Shown here piece by piece: positions 9,930 through 19,264 of a DNA stretch of 64,000 nucleotides. Positions within the stretch are counted from its first letter, which is position 1, and each line of letters begins with the position of its first letter. Origin of the DNA: Bdellovibrio sp. 22V (lineage in GTDB: Bacteria > Bdellovibrionota > Bdellovibrionia > Bdellovibrionales > Bdellovibrionaceae); assembly GCF_030169785.1 (NCBI RefSeq), contig NZ_CP125854.1, positions 1,364,001 through 1,428,000 of the forward strand. The letters are read 5' to 3'. The translations under genes and the position numbers were made by a program. The notes beneath the pieces are model-generated. The model was not told the DNA's origin, ran no database searches, and saw nothing but the letters and a program-made list of their open reading frames with translations.

Positions 9930-9957
9930 AATAAGGGGCTTAAAAGCCCCTTATTTA
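9930..9957 (+). terminator. Intrinsic terminator after the HU/IHF gene
   Basis: A perfect 11-bp stem AATAAGGGGCT / AGCCCCTTATT with a TAAA loop (9930-9940 and 9945-9955), followed by a short T-rich stretch. It starts 3 bases after the stop codon. Confidence 0.9.
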
Positions 9958-9961
9958 TTGG

Positions 9962-9986
9962 GAAAAAGGTACCAGGTACCTTTTTC
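9962..9986. repeat. Dispersed palindrome, copy A (GGTACC-A-GGTACC)
   Basis: Two 12-base arms (9962-9973 and 9975-9986) are perfectly complementary around a single central A. The core is GGTACCAGGTACC, with GA5 before and T5C after. It abuts the TAA stop of the minus-strand gene that ends at 9987. Near-identical copies occur at 24824, 56854 and 57262, with diverged relatives at 48883/49021, 54823 and 63445. Confidence 0.9.
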
Positions 9987-10292
9987 TTATTGAGCGCTTT
10001 CGCACTTCGTATTTTTAACTTCATAAAACTCGCTGGATTTCACGAAGCTTGTTACACAGTTAAAAAGAGGCACTTCGCCACGCACGCGATAGTAACCACG
10101 CACTTGTGTTTGCACCGCCAAATCAGCGCCGACAACTTGGACGAACTGATGCTTTTCGATAGCGACAATGCCTTCGTCAAAACCTAAAGTTTGTAAAACG
10201 CTTTCATTCGTCATTTCCCAGATTGCCTTCATTTTTCCAGCGTAAGCCGGAGCTGCGGATAGAACCAATAAAGCGAGAACAAGCTTCTTCAT
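9987..10292 (-). CDS. Small secreted protein of unknown function
   Basis: A 101-residue protein with a clear signal peptide (MKKLVLALLVLSAAPAYA, cleavage before GKM). Two cysteines near the C terminus (in FNCVTS and TKCESAQ) could form one disulfide in the periplasm. The ATG at 10292 is chosen because it begins the signal peptide and follows AAAGAGG on the minus strand; the open frame upstream adds 40 residues that would hide the signal. No domain is recognised. Its stop codon touches a dispersed palindrome (copy A). Confidence 0.75.
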   Translation of the reverse strand: MKKLVLALLVLSAAPAYAGKMKAIWEMTNESVLQTLGFDEGIVAIEKHQFVQVVGADLAVQTQVRGYYRVRGEVPLFNCVTSFVKSSEFYEVKNTKCESAQ

Positions 10293-10435
10293 CGAAAACC
10301 TCTTTGCGGTGTTATTAAAAAGATGCTGAGGTTTTATAAAAGAAAACCCGGCTTTCAAAGTCAGGTTTTCGTTGTTTGTTATTTTTACCGGTTTTAACCG
10401 CGGAATTTCCAAGAACGCCTGTGAAAAATCAGCCC

Positions 10436-13400
10436 TTATCTACTTTCGAGTTTGGATTCGATCAGCTGCAAGCGTTTTTCCAAAGCTTTATTCTGCTCTT
10501 CTAATTTCTTATTGATCTCTTCAAGAGACGCCATTTTTCTTTTTTGTTCGTCCAGTTCTTTGTGCAACTCTTGGCTGTCATTGTACCAAAGAGCATAAAA
10601 CTCCTTAAGAGCTTCAATCATCGGCGAAATAAAGCCCAAATAGTTCACTTTCTTCATGCCCTTTTTATCCGTCTTGACGAGATCGGGATAAATTTTTTCC
10701 ACTTGCTGAGCGATCACTCCGCGCTGCAAACCTTCGGAATACTGGATAGGTTCCTTCCAATAATAACTGACACCTTCCACTTGCAGAATTTTCTCGAGGG
10801 AAAAATGCAATGGCTGAATGTCTTTCTTTAAACGGCGGTCCGAAGGATTGAGTGAACCCGAGTACGTGATATTACGCGCTTGAATATCCATACCATAACC
10901 ACCACCACGATTGTAAAAAACGAGTGAGTTTTGCGCCGTACTTGTCGTTCCGATCTCAAGATCCGAACTCGCGTCACCACCCATGTAAATCACAGTGCCT
11001 GGGCCGTTACGTGCCGCGATCTCCCCTGCCACATCGAGCTTGAATGATGGAGACGAATCGCCAATTCCCACCTTACCATCGCCCTGCACGCGCAACAATT
11101 GATTGAAAACGCCTGCACTTGTGTAACCGACAGAGAAAGCATCCTGAGCTTGATTGTTATCCGAGAAATTCACGCGCAACTCGGATTGGTCGGCCGCGAG
11201 ATTGTAACGAGCCATCCAAATAGGATCGGTGACATCACTGTCTGAAGTTGCGGGCGAGGGTCCCCCGTGAAAATAAAGATAATTCCCGTAGTTTGGCAGT
11301 GTCCCGGTGCTTGCGGGATTTACAGGGCCGAGCTTAATGTTGCCGCCGACATGCAAAGTCGCCAGAGGCGCCGTCAAACCAATACCCACGTTGCCGCTTG
11401 AAGCGATACGCATTTTCTCTGTCGCGCTTCCGTCTGTTGAATTATGGAAAGTCAAAGCGGTATTATTTGTCGTTGCCGTTGTCGTCCACGCTTCCTCGGC
11501 AGCGAAACGAATGCTTCCCGCTTCGATGAGAGTCGAACCATTGTACCCACGAACTAAAAGACTACCGATATTTCCTAAAGCCAGCGGTGTCGGTGTCGTC
11601 GCGTTGCCGCGGTATCTTGTTAAAATCAATGACGGCGTATTCGTATCGGAATACGTCTGAATATTGATATCGTCACTCGCGTCGCCCACAGCATTGTTCA
11701 CCAACGTCAAACCCGAAGTCGGCGCCGAAGTTCCAATACCCACATATCCCGTGCTCGCAATAGACATCGCTTGTTTTGAAACGGTGCCAATCGGTGATTC
11801 ATAGTTGATTTGCAAAGCATTGTTCGTGTCTGAACGAGTCAGCGCAAAGCCAGTGTTTTCAGCGCCGTTATTGATTTGCAGACTCGCATCTTCGTTCACT
11901 CCGCTGGCAGAGACACGCGCCACCGCACTCGCTCCCAAGACATGTAAATTCGTCGCAGGAGAAACCGTGCCCACACCGAATTTACCGTCGCCTTTGAAAA
12001 CGAACTGCGCGGCACTCCCGCCGGCAGGATCAAACAGTTGCAGTGCTCCCGCTCCGCCGGAAGTGCCCGAACCTGAAGAAATAATATTCCAGGTTCTTCC
12101 ACCCGTATCACTGTTGACCAGAACCAGACGAGTTCCGCCGGTGTTTGACGAAGTAAATCGCCCCACATTCATTGACGCCGATGAAACATCTAAAGTCGCC
12201 GTGGGATTGATCACACCGATACCAACATTCCCATCGCTTTTGATTGTCATGCGCTCGGTATTGCTCGTTTCAAAAGCGAGATTGTAGGCATCGTTCGTGC
12301 CCAACGTCGCGGCCGCACCAAAACTGTTTCCTCCATTCAGGAAAACCGAGCCTGTCGTGAATGAAGAACACGTCATCAATCCCGTCGCATCGAAACTGAC
12401 AATTTGCCCGACGGCACAACTGAATGTAGTTAAAGCAGCCCCCGTCCCATTCGAAGCAACAAGACGATTGGCCGTCAACGAGGTTACTCCCGTTCCGCCC
12501 TTAGAAACAGGAACTGCAGACGGAAAGGTCGCAGGATCCGCGCTGATAGTTCCAGATGAAACGGCAATACCCGCGCCCACTTGCACGGCCCCTTTTGCAG
12601 AAGTCGTCGCGTCGTTAATTGAAATCGCAGGTGTCGTCGCTCCGCTTGCCACAACAATCGGAGCCGTTCCCGTGACATTGGTGACAGTTCCATTTGTCGG
12701 CGTCACCCATTGAAGTCCCGAAGGCTGAGCGGAATTCGCAGAAAGAACTTGTCCATTCATACCTACCGCAAGACGAATATCATTCGTTCCATCGTTAACA
12801 ACAACATCACCTTTCGCCGTCAGAGGAGAAAGCGCATTAAACGCCGCCACCGCCGTTGTTTGTCCCGTGCCGCCATTCGCAATCGGCAACGTCCCCGCGA
12901 CTTCCGTTGCAAGATTAACCGCGGCTCCGTTAGAAGCGGCAGTCAAACGACCTTGGGCATCGACCGTGATATTCGCACGCGTGTAAGATCCGGCAGTCAC
13001 TGCCGTGTTCGCAAGCGAAATAGTTCCCGTCGACGTAATCGGGCCACCGCTCAAACCTGTGCCTGTCGCAATATTCGTAACGGTACCGCCTGCATTCGAA
13101 TCACTCGCGGGGGCCCATTTCGTTCCGTCATACTTCAACACCTGCCCCGCAGTTAAACCCGTTGTATCGACATCTACACCCTTGATCTTATTAACGCTGA
13201 CCGCGCCAATGCTTCCGCTCACGTCACCTGCGACCGAAACATTGATCGCCTGACATTGGAAAGATCCCGAAACAGAATTCCAATACGGCGTTTGATGAGC
13301 TGCACAGTTCCCGCTTCCCACGGCCGCGTTGAATGCCGCTGTCGTCATATACGTGCCCAACGTCGCAGATAAATTCGTCACGTCGGAAATCGCAATGGCG

Positions 13401-14278
13401 GAACTCAACCACTGGGAGCCGTCATACTTTAAAAAATGTCCTGACGTCGGCGCCCCCGAAGAAACGGCCACGCCTTGAAGTTTTATGACAGAAGGATTGG
13501 GATAAGCGCCACCAAGATCTCCACCCGCAGCACCTGTGGGAGGACGTGCGTCTGTGAAGCGCGCATCATTCCCTGCAGCGACGGTACCTGCACTTGTGCC
13601 TACGGAAATTCCAAGGACAGGAAGCGAAGCCGTGCCTCCTTTAGTGAGCGGAGCAGTGACATTAATATCTGAAACCATGCCGGCCCCGCCCGCATCGTTT
13701 TGACAGGCAAAGCTAGTGCCGTCGAAGGTCAGATACTGTCCCGGCACACAAGACGTCACACTGTTTTTTAAAACGAAGTCTGAAGGAAGTTTGTCACCGA
13801 GCTTCGCCGCGGAATAAGAAAAATTCGCAAAAGGCACAGAGCGAATCGTGTTGTTAGGCGTAATCGCCTTCCAACCAGAGCCATCATGAAATTGCACGCG
13901 CAAGACACGCACTTCATCTAAAGAAGGAGTGTATGTCGTGCCCCCGTCACAGTCATGTGTGACGGAGTTGTTGAAGGCGTCCCTTAAAGAATAACTGGAG
14001 GTTGTGGGAAAAAGTTTTGTGCCTTCACCGATAGGAATATCGAAGACGCCCTTCGAACCTTGCATGTTCACGGCATTACGTTGTTCGCGATAATAAACGC
14101 AAGTTCCAGAGACATTCGTGATTTCAAAGGCGAAGCTCACGTTGTTATATTCTAACGGTGTTCCATCGGACTTAAGAATGCGACCTTGATAATTCAAAGT
14201 CGTCGGCGTCGCGATCGCTTCTGATAAAAACAGAAGCGCCAAAAGAAACAATCCTTTACGTACAGTTTGCTGTTCCAT
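10436..14278 (-). CDS. Giant fibre-like protein with C-terminal peptidase S74 chaperone domain
   Basis: A 1280-residue exported protein. A signal peptide (about 1-23, ending SEAIA) precedes an N-terminal beta-rich region starting TLNYQGRILKSDG. Most of the length is Gly/Thr/Ser-rich low-complexity sequence with recurring turns such as GNVGIG, VGIGTSAP and PLATLHVGG, as in trimeric phage-fibre shafts. From about residue 1146 the motif SDRRLKKDI starts an S74 intramolecular chaperone domain (Ser-Lys type self-cleavage), ending in a coiled coil of about 45 residues. In phage fibres this domain trimerises the shaft and then cuts itself off. A cell-surface fibre or adhesin is the likely product. 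The gene stands alone, with no phage genes nearby. Confidence 0.85.
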   Translation of the reverse strand: MEQQTVRKGLFLLALLFLSEAIATPTTLNYQGRILKSDGTPLEYNNVSFAFEITNVSGTCVYYREQRNAVNMQGSKGVFDIPIGEGTKLFPTTSSYSLRDAFNNSVTHDCDGGTTYTPSLDEVRVLRVQFHDGSGWKAITPNNTIRSVPFANFSYSAAKLGDKLPSDFVLKNSVTSCVPGQYLTFDGTSFACQNDAGGAGMVSDINVTAPLTKGGTASLPVLGISVGTSAGTVAAGNDARFTDARPPTGAAGGDLGGAYPNPSVIKLQGVAVSSGAPTSGHFLKYDGSQWLSSAIAISDVTNLSATLGTYMTTAAFNAAVGSGNCAAHQTPYWNSVSGSFQCQAINVSVAGDVSGSIGAVSVNKIKGVDVDTTGLTAGQVLKYDGTKWAPASDSNAGGTVTNIATGTGLSGGPITSTGTISLANTAVTAGSYTRANITVDAQGRLTAASNGAAVNLATEVAGTLPIANGGTGQTTAVAAFNALSPLTAKGDVVVNDGTNDIRLAVGMNGQVLSANSAQPSGLQWVTPTNGTVTNVTGTAPIVVASGATTPAISINDATTSAKGAVQVGAGIAVSSGTISADPATFPSAVPVSKGGTGVTSLTANRLVASNGTGAALTTFSCAVGQIVSFDATGLMTCSSFTTGSVFLNGGNSFGAAATLGTNDAYNLAFETSNTERMTIKSDGNVGIGVINPTATLDVSSASMNVGRFTSSNTGGTRLVLVNSDTGGRTWNIISSGSGTSGGAGALQLFDPAGGSAAQFVFKGDGKFGVGTVSPATNLHVLGASAVARVSASGVNEDASLQINNGAENTGFALTRSDTNNALQINYESPIGTVSKQAMSIASTGYVGIGTSAPTSGLTLVNNAVGDASDDINIQTYSDTNTPSLILTRYRGNATTPTPLALGNIGSLLVRGYNGSTLIEAGSIRFAAEEAWTTTATTNNTALTFHNSTDGSATEKMRIASSGNVGIGLTAPLATLHVGGNIKLGPVNPASTGTLPNYGNYLYFHGGPSPATSDSDVTDPIWMARYNLAADQSELRVNFSDNNQAQDAFSVGYTSAGVFNQLLRVQGDGKVGIGDSSPSFKLDVAGEIAARNGPGTVIYMGGDASSDLEIGTTSTAQNSLVFYNRGGGYGMDIQARNITYSGSLNPSDRRLKKDIQPLHFSLEKILQVEGVSYYWKEPIQYSEGLQRGVIAQQVEKIYPDLVKTDKKGMKKVNYLGFISPMIEALKEFYALWYNDSQELHKELDEQKRKMASLEEINKKLEEQNKALEKRLQLIESKLESR

Positions 14279-14416
14279 AGTGTTCTTTTCGGAACGATAC
14301 TCAGCAATCCTTACGATCTTTTCTTAACAATAATATGATAATATTCCGCAAAATTCCGGCTGGGTTCTCACAATGAAACGGCGTCCGTTAAGAGGCGCAT
14401 AAAGCCGATTTGAGTC

Positions 14417-15631
14417 TTACGATTTTGAAAACACTCTAACATCTGCAATATGCGAGAGGCCCATCAATGCCATGAAAAGTCTTTCCAGACCTAAGGCGAT
14501 CCCCCCCGAAGGTGGCATTCCCGCTTCTAGGCATTGGAAGAATTCTTCATCCAAAGACACGATTTCTTTGTGCAAGGATTTTTTCTTTTCAAGATCTTCC
14601 GCCGAACGCAATCGTTGAATGCGCGGATCGTTGAGCTCATGAAAAGCATTCGCCAGTTCAAAGCCTTTCCAATAAACCTCAAAACGATCGCCCCACCCGT
14701 CTTCTGTCATGCGCGCCAACGCCGCTTGATAAGGAGGATATTTTTCAACGAAGATAAGATCGTCGTGCGGCAACTGCGATTCTATTTTTTCCATGAAAAT
14801 CAAAAAGAAATAATCATCAATGCTTTCGGCGCTACGCACGTCGACGTTCAGCTTGTGCGCCAAAGCTTTGAGTTCTTCTTTTGTCGTGTCGGGACGAAGC
14901 GGAAAATCGCAGTAGAATTTAAAGAGCTCGGCAATGCTGTAAGTCTTTACAGCATGCGGAGCAGAGACTTTCAAAGTCTTCGCCAGTGAATGCACCAGTT
15001 TTTCCACATCTTTTTTGATGTGTGTGAGTGAATCGTAAGCGCGATACCACTCTAACATAACGAATTCGGGCTGATGGCGTTCAGTGATTTCACCGTTTCT
15101 AAAACAAGGTGCGATTTCAAAAATCTTTTCTGCGCCCAAGGCCAAGGCTTTTTTCAAATGCAGCTCTGGGCTTGTCGGAAGATAAAACTTTTGCTGGCGT
15201 GAACCGACTTGCAAAATCGTGGAAAAAACATCGAGCGAAGGCTCCGTTCCGGGACAAACAACCAAAGAGGGAGTATTAATCTCCAAGAAATGATCTTTGA
15301 CGAAAAAATCGCGCACGCCTTGAACAAAAACACTCCACTGACTGAGAATCTCTTTATTAAAACGATGTGCCGGCAAAGACACCAAAGCGGGCGCCAACAA
15401 AATAATTTCCGCTGCCGATACGACTGCGATCAAATCACCCTCGTGCAAGAATTCGGAATGCGCCGGAGGTTTCGCAAATTCGATTTTATGTTCTTTTTGA
15501 TCGCGAATCACCGTGATCTTAAGAAAATGAGGATCACGCTCGATTTTATAAATTCGCCCCGCCACCTGATATTGCGGTGGCATTGCGGGATAAGACTTCC
15601 AAATGTTGGTTAGATATTCGTTTCGATTCAA
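14417..15631 (-). CDS. epmA: EpmA-like elongation factor P lysyl-transferase (GenX/PoxA family)
   Basis: A 404-residue class II lysyl-tRNA-synthetase-like enzyme. Motif 2 is visible as EIAPCFRNGEITERHQPEFVMLEWYRAY (about 190-218) and motif 3 as GIALGLERLFMALMG near the C terminus. EpmA lacks the tRNA anticodon-binding domain and attaches beta-lysine to elongation factor P. The first 80 residues here form an extra small domain (GRIYKIERDPHF, IEFAKPP) that could be a degenerate OB fold, which makes the protein longer than the usual 325 residues. No efp or epmB gene is in the window, so the EF-P role is inferred from the family. Bona fide LysRS seems unlikely given the length. Confidence 0.82.
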   Translation of the reverse strand: MNRNEYLTNIWKSYPAMPPQYQVAGRIYKIERDPHFLKITVIRDQKEHKIEFAKPPAHSEFLHEGDLIAVVSAAEIILLAPALVSLPAHRFNKEILSQWSVFVQGVRDFFVKDHFLEINTPSLVVCPGTEPSLDVFSTILQVGSRQQKFYLPTSPELHLKKALALGAEKIFEIAPCFRNGEITERHQPEFVMLEWYRAYDSLTHIKKDVEKLVHSLAKTLKVSAPHAVKTYSIAELFKFYCDFPLRPDTTKEELKALAHKLNVDVRSAESIDDYFFLIFMEKIESQLPHDDLIFVEKYPPYQAALARMTEDGWGDRFEVYWKGFELANAFHELNDPRIQRLRSAEDLEKKKSLHKEIVSLDEEFFQCLEAGMPPSGGIALGLERLFMALMGLSHIADVRVFSKS

Positions 15632-15643
15632 AGTCCTGCCAGA

Positions 15644-15883
15644 TTAGCGGCAAAGACCTTGAGAGCGCAAGTTTTCAAGCTGGGCCAAAAGGGAATCCAT
15701 GTCATTCGCACCGCCAAGAACATCCTCTTCGACTACGATACGGTGCTTCACCCATGAACCATTATAGATCCCTTCGCTCGCCAAACCACAAGATGGCACG
15801 GACGGGATCGCGGCATGAGCGTGACCCAGTTGAGTTAACATCGACATGATCAAAGTTGTGATGAGTGCTAAAAGGATTCTCAT
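15644..15883 (-). CDS. Very small secreted protein
   Basis: A 79-residue protein with a signal peptide (MRILLALITTLIMSMLTQLGHAHA, cleavage near AHA-A). The mature part is about 55 residues with two cysteines (PSCGLA and GLCR) that may form a disulfide. It lies 12 bases upstream of the EpmA-like gene on the same strand, so the two may be co-transcribed. No family is recognised. Confidence 0.62.
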   Translation of the reverse strand: MRILLALITTLIMSMLTQLGHAHAAIPSVPSCGLASEGIYNGSWVKHRIVVEEDVLGGANDMDSLLAQLENLRSQGLCR

Positions 15884-16089
15884 AAATTCTGCCTTTTTTC
15901 GTCTGGGTCTTTATGACACCAGCTCCTCCCTGCAAGCCCTATAAAGCAAAGGCCTTGCCAAGATATTTTGTCACTAGTCTCGTACGCGCTCGCTCTTAGT
16001 ATTATTTCTTGCGACTTTGCCGATCGAGGTTGTCTTTTCAAGTAGCATCATTTATTTCAACTGTTGAATTACATTGAGGAAAGGGGCCT

Positions 16090-17517
16090 ATGATGCTCGA
16101 TTTGCAACGCACCCTAAATTCACTAAAATCCCAAGCCGACTGGGTCAGTTTACGTCACGTCACTGAAAAAACGACCTATCGAACTGTTCGTGATGAAAAA
16201 CCCGATCGCAATCACATCGCTTTCGATCAAGGCGTGATGGTCGAGGTTTTGGTCGAGGGTCATTTTGGCTTCGCCGGCACGAGCGATTTGACCGAGTCGG
16301 GAATTCAAAGAGCTTTGAACAAAGCTCTTTTGATGGCCAAGGCCGCGTCTTCGCAAAAAGTGCATCCGTTCACTTTGGATCAACGTCCTCACGCGCAAGG
16401 TAAATACTCGTCTCCGGTGGTAAAACCCCTCGATTCTTTCACGGCGAAAGAAATTTCCGATATTTTTGTCGACGCAACGAAGGCTATGAAAGTTTCTGAT
16501 AAGATTGTCAGCCGGTCTGCAACGGCGATGATCGTGGAAACAGAGTTTTACACCGTGACTTCCCACGGTTCTGACGTTCACCAAAAATTTTCGATCGTGA
16601 GTACGGACTTTTCTGCGACGGCAGGGGCGAACGGCGAAATGCAAACCCGTTCCGACAGCGGCGGCCTTGCCCGCTGCTTGCAAATCGGTGCGGAAGTTTT
16701 CGATCGCGCCTCGATCCTGGAACGTGCAAAGCGTTTGGCCGAAGAATCGGTCGAGTTGTTGAGTGCGGAAAACTGCCCTGACACGACAATGGACCTTTTA
16801 TTGGCGCCAGATCAAATGACCCTGCAAGTGCACGAGTCCATCGGCCATCCTTTGGAATACGACCGCATCCTTGGCGACGAGCGCAATTATGCCGGCTGGA
16901 GTTTCGTACAACCGGAAGACTTCGGAAAGCTCCAATACGGCTCGAAATTGATGAATGTCACTTTTGATCCGACCGTTCCTGATGCATTGGCTTCCTATGC
17001 GTTTGATGACTCTGGCCATACGGCGCAAAAAGAATTTTTGATCAAAGACGGAAAGCTTTTGCGCGGTTTGGGTGGACTTGAATCACAGGCGCGCTTGAAT
17101 TTGCCGGGGGTCGCGAATTTCCGGTCTTCTTCGTGGAATCGTGCCCCGATTGATCGCATGGCGAATATCAATCTGGAGCCAGGCACTAGCAAACTTGAAG
17201 ACATGATCGCGTCCGTTGAGCGCGGTGTTTTCATGATGGCGAACAAATCTTGGTCTATTGATGATTACCGCAATAAATTCCAATTCGGCTGCGAATACGC
17301 CAAACTGATCGAAAATGGTAAGATCACAAAGACCTTAAAAAATCCTAATTATCGCGGGACAACTGTGAAATTCTGGAACTCTTTAAAGTCTGTCAGCGAA
17401 AACCGTGAAACTTACGGCTCTCCTTACTGCGGTAAAGGCGAACCCAACCAAGTGATCCGCGTCGGCCACACAACACCTTACTGCCTCTTCGCAAATGTTG
17501 AAGTCTTTGGCGCATAA
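16090..17517 (+). CDS. tldD: TldD-type metalloprotease
   Basis: A 475-residue protein of the TldD/PmbA family. The zinc motif HESIGH (HExxxH) is at residues 248-253, and the conserved SVERGVFMMANKSWSIDDYRNKFQFGCEYA region lies near 375-405. With TldE/PmbA it forms a heterodimeric protease that in other bacteria matures microcin or degrades unfolded peptides such as CcdA. The catalytic subunit is this one. The start follows GAGGAAAGGGGCCT. It is followed directly by its partner gene. About 200 bases upstream hold no other gene. Confidence 0.93.
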   Translation: MMLDLQRTLNSLKSQADWVSLRHVTEKTTYRTVRDEKPDRNHIAFDQGVMVEVLVEGHFGFAGTSDLTESGIQRALNKALLMAKAASSQKVHPFTLDQRPHAQGKYSSPVVKPLDSFTAKEISDIFVDATKAMKVSDKIVSRSATAMIVETEFYTVTSHGSDVHQKFSIVSTDFSATAGANGEMQTRSDSGGLARCLQIGAEVFDRASILERAKRLAEESVELLSAENCPDTTMDLLLAPDQMTLQVHESIGHPLEYDRILGDERNYAGWSFVQPEDFGKLQYGSKLMNVTFDPTVPDALASYAFDDSGHTAQKEFLIKDGKLLRGLGGLESQARLNLPGVANFRSSSWNRAPIDRMANINLEPGTSKLEDMIASVERGVFMMANKSWSIDDYRNKFQFGCEYAKLIENGKITKTLKNPNYRGTTVKFWNSLKSVSENRETYGSPYCGKGEPNQVIRVGHTTPYCLFANVEVFGA

Positions 17518-17529
17518 TTGGAGCAACGA

Positions 17530-18867
17530 ATGAGTTTTTCTGAAAATACAAAAAAGAATTTCAATCTCGTTGCCGACCATCTTCTTGCCAATCTTCAAGG
17601 TGACGAAGCGGCGAACGTCAACTTGCACGCGGAAGAATCTTTGTTCGTGCGTTTCAACGGCAACAAAGTTCGTCAGAACACGCACGTCGAGCAACGTTCT
17701 TTATCCCTTTTACTGCAAAAAAAAGGCAAAACCGCAAATTTAAGTTTTTCAATTACGGGCCAAGCCGATGAAGACAGAAAACGCGCGGACTTTTGGTTAA
17801 AGCAAGCTCGTCAAGAGTGTGACTACCTTCCAGAAGATCCCTACCAAGTGCCTTTGCAAAACAACGGCACCAGCGACACAACGGTGAAAGGCGCGCTTTT
17901 GCCGGATGAAAAAGTCATCACTTCGATCACGACTCCGGCAGAAGGTGCGGACTTGGCAGGCCTTTACTGTGCAGGTCCTTTGATCTCTGCAAATAAAAAC
18001 TCCAAAGGTCAAAGCCACTGGTTTGCAAATGAAAACTTCTTTGTCGACTACTCCCTTTACATGGGCCAAAAAGCCGTGAAGTCGATTTATGCCGGCACAG
18101 AGTGGAATCAAAAACACTTTGAAGCGAATTTGGCGCAAAGTAAAAATCAATTGCGTCTGATGGAGAGACCGAAAGTCACTTTGAAGCCGGGTGCGTATCG
18201 CACTTATCTTGCGCCGGGTGCGGTGGCGGAGATGGCTTCGATGTTTTCTTGGGGCGCTTTAAGCTTCAATGCTTACAAGCAAGGCGGAAGCGCTTTGCAA
18301 AAGCTCGCCGACAAAGAAAAGTCTTTCTCTAAACTCTTTTCGATGCGCGAGAACTATAAAACGGGCCTCACTCACCGTTTCAACTCTTTGGGAGAGTTAG
18401 CTCCGGAGACGATGGAATTGATCACTCAAGGTGAATTGAAAAATTTCATGGTCAGCACCCGTTCTGCGAAAGAATATGGCGTGGCTGGAAATGCGTCTGA
18501 CGCCTATGAGTCTCCACGTGCTATGGAAATCCTGGCAGGTTCTTTGAAACAAGAAGACATCTTGAAAGAACTAGGTACGGGACTCTATTTGTCGAATCTT
18601 CATTATCTGAACTGGTCGGATCGTCTGAATGCGCGCATCACGGGAATGACTCGTTATGCGTGTTTTTGGGTGGAAAATGGGGAAATCGTCGCTCCGATTG
18701 CGGATTTGCGCTTCGATGAGAGCCTTTATGACTGTTTGGGTGGCAATCTTGTCGCCGTGACGGACTTCCAAGAGATCGACCCCATGGTTTCAACCTATGA
18801 AAGCCGTGCTTTCGGTGGAAAAAAGATCCCGGGTATGCTAATCAAGGACTTCAAATTCACCCTTTAG
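17530..18867 (+). CDS. pmbA: PmbA/TldE-type protease partner subunit
   Basis: A 445-residue TldD/PmbA-family protein without the HExxxH motif, as expected of the non-catalytic TldE partner. Conserved features are LFVRFNGNKVRQ near the N terminus and the C-terminal ARITGMTRYACFWVENGEIVAPIADLRF block. The ATG at 17530 is preferred to a TTG at 17518, because GGAG at 17520-17523 sits at proper distance from it. It follows tldD by 12 bases, giving a two-gene protease module, and precedes a DUF4286 gene by 7 bases. Confidence 0.92.
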   Translation: MSFSENTKKNFNLVADHLLANLQGDEAANVNLHAEESLFVRFNGNKVRQNTHVEQRSLSLLLQKKGKTANLSFSITGQADEDRKRADFWLKQARQECDYLPEDPYQVPLQNNGTSDTTVKGALLPDEKVITSITTPAEGADLAGLYCAGPLISANKNSKGQSHWFANENFFVDYSLYMGQKAVKSIYAGTEWNQKHFEANLAQSKNQLRLMERPKVTLKPGAYRTYLAPGAVAEMASMFSWGALSFNAYKQGGSALQKLADKEKSFSKLFSMRENYKTGLTHRFNSLGELAPETMELITQGELKNFMVSTRSAKEYGVAGNASDAYESPRAMEILAGSLKQEDILKELGTGLYLSNLHYLNWSDRLNARITGMTRYACFWVENGEIVAPIADLRFDESLYDCLGGNLVAVTDFQEIDPMVSTYESRAFGGKKIPGMLIKDFKFTL

Positions 18868-18874
18868 GAGTCCC

Positions 18875-19198
18875 ATGGTTACTTATATGATCCACCTCGT
18901 GGTTAGACATGAGGTCTATTCTGAGTACGTTGAATGGCTTAAAACTGAACACATTAACGAAGTTCTGCAATGCCCGGGCTTTATCAGCGCTGAACTCTGT
19001 CTTCGTAAAGGTGGAAGCCTGGAAGCTTCAAGCAAGGACGTCAAGGTCGTTTACAAAGTGAAAGACGAAGCTTCTTTGAAGACGTACATGTCTGAATATG
19101 CGATGAAACTGAGAGAAAAAGGCCTCGAGAAATTCCCAGGCCAATACTCCGCCCAGCGTGAAGTTTGGTTAGAAACTATTAATTTTGAGTCAAAATAA
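18875..19198 (+). CDS. DUF4286-family small protein
   Basis: A 107-residue protein matching the ferredoxin-like dimeric alpha/beta fold of DUF4286: VTYMIHLVVRHEVYSEYVEWLKTEHI begins with a beta strand followed by the long helix typical of the family, then a CPGFISAELC strand and the second half VKVVYKVKDEASLKTYM. No catalytic function is known. It is the last gene of the tldD-pmbA run (7 bases after pmbA), probably co-transcribed; a link to the protease is only suggested by position. Confidence 0.75.
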   Translation: MVTYMIHLVVRHEVYSEYVEWLKTEHINEVLQCPGFISAELCLRKGGSLEASSKDVKVVYKVKDEASLKTYMSEYAMKLREKGLEKFPGQYSAQREVWLETINFESK

Positions 19199-19264
19199 AA
19201 TTCCGGGGCTTTCATTTCACCTCTGTGAGGTGTATGTTAGGTTTTGTAAACAAAGGAGACTGTT

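Noticed and set aside
11805-13253. Long plus-strand frames across the fibre gene
   Set aside because: They are shadows of the repetitive Gly/Thr codons on the other strand.
10436-14278. Prophage tail-fibre gene
   Set aside because: The S74 domain is shared with phages, but no phage structural, lysis or integrase genes are near, and the protein has a signal peptide.
16017-16024. GCCGATCG as a FliA -10 before tldD
   Set aside because: The last bases differ from GCCGATAA and no -35 lies at the right spacing.
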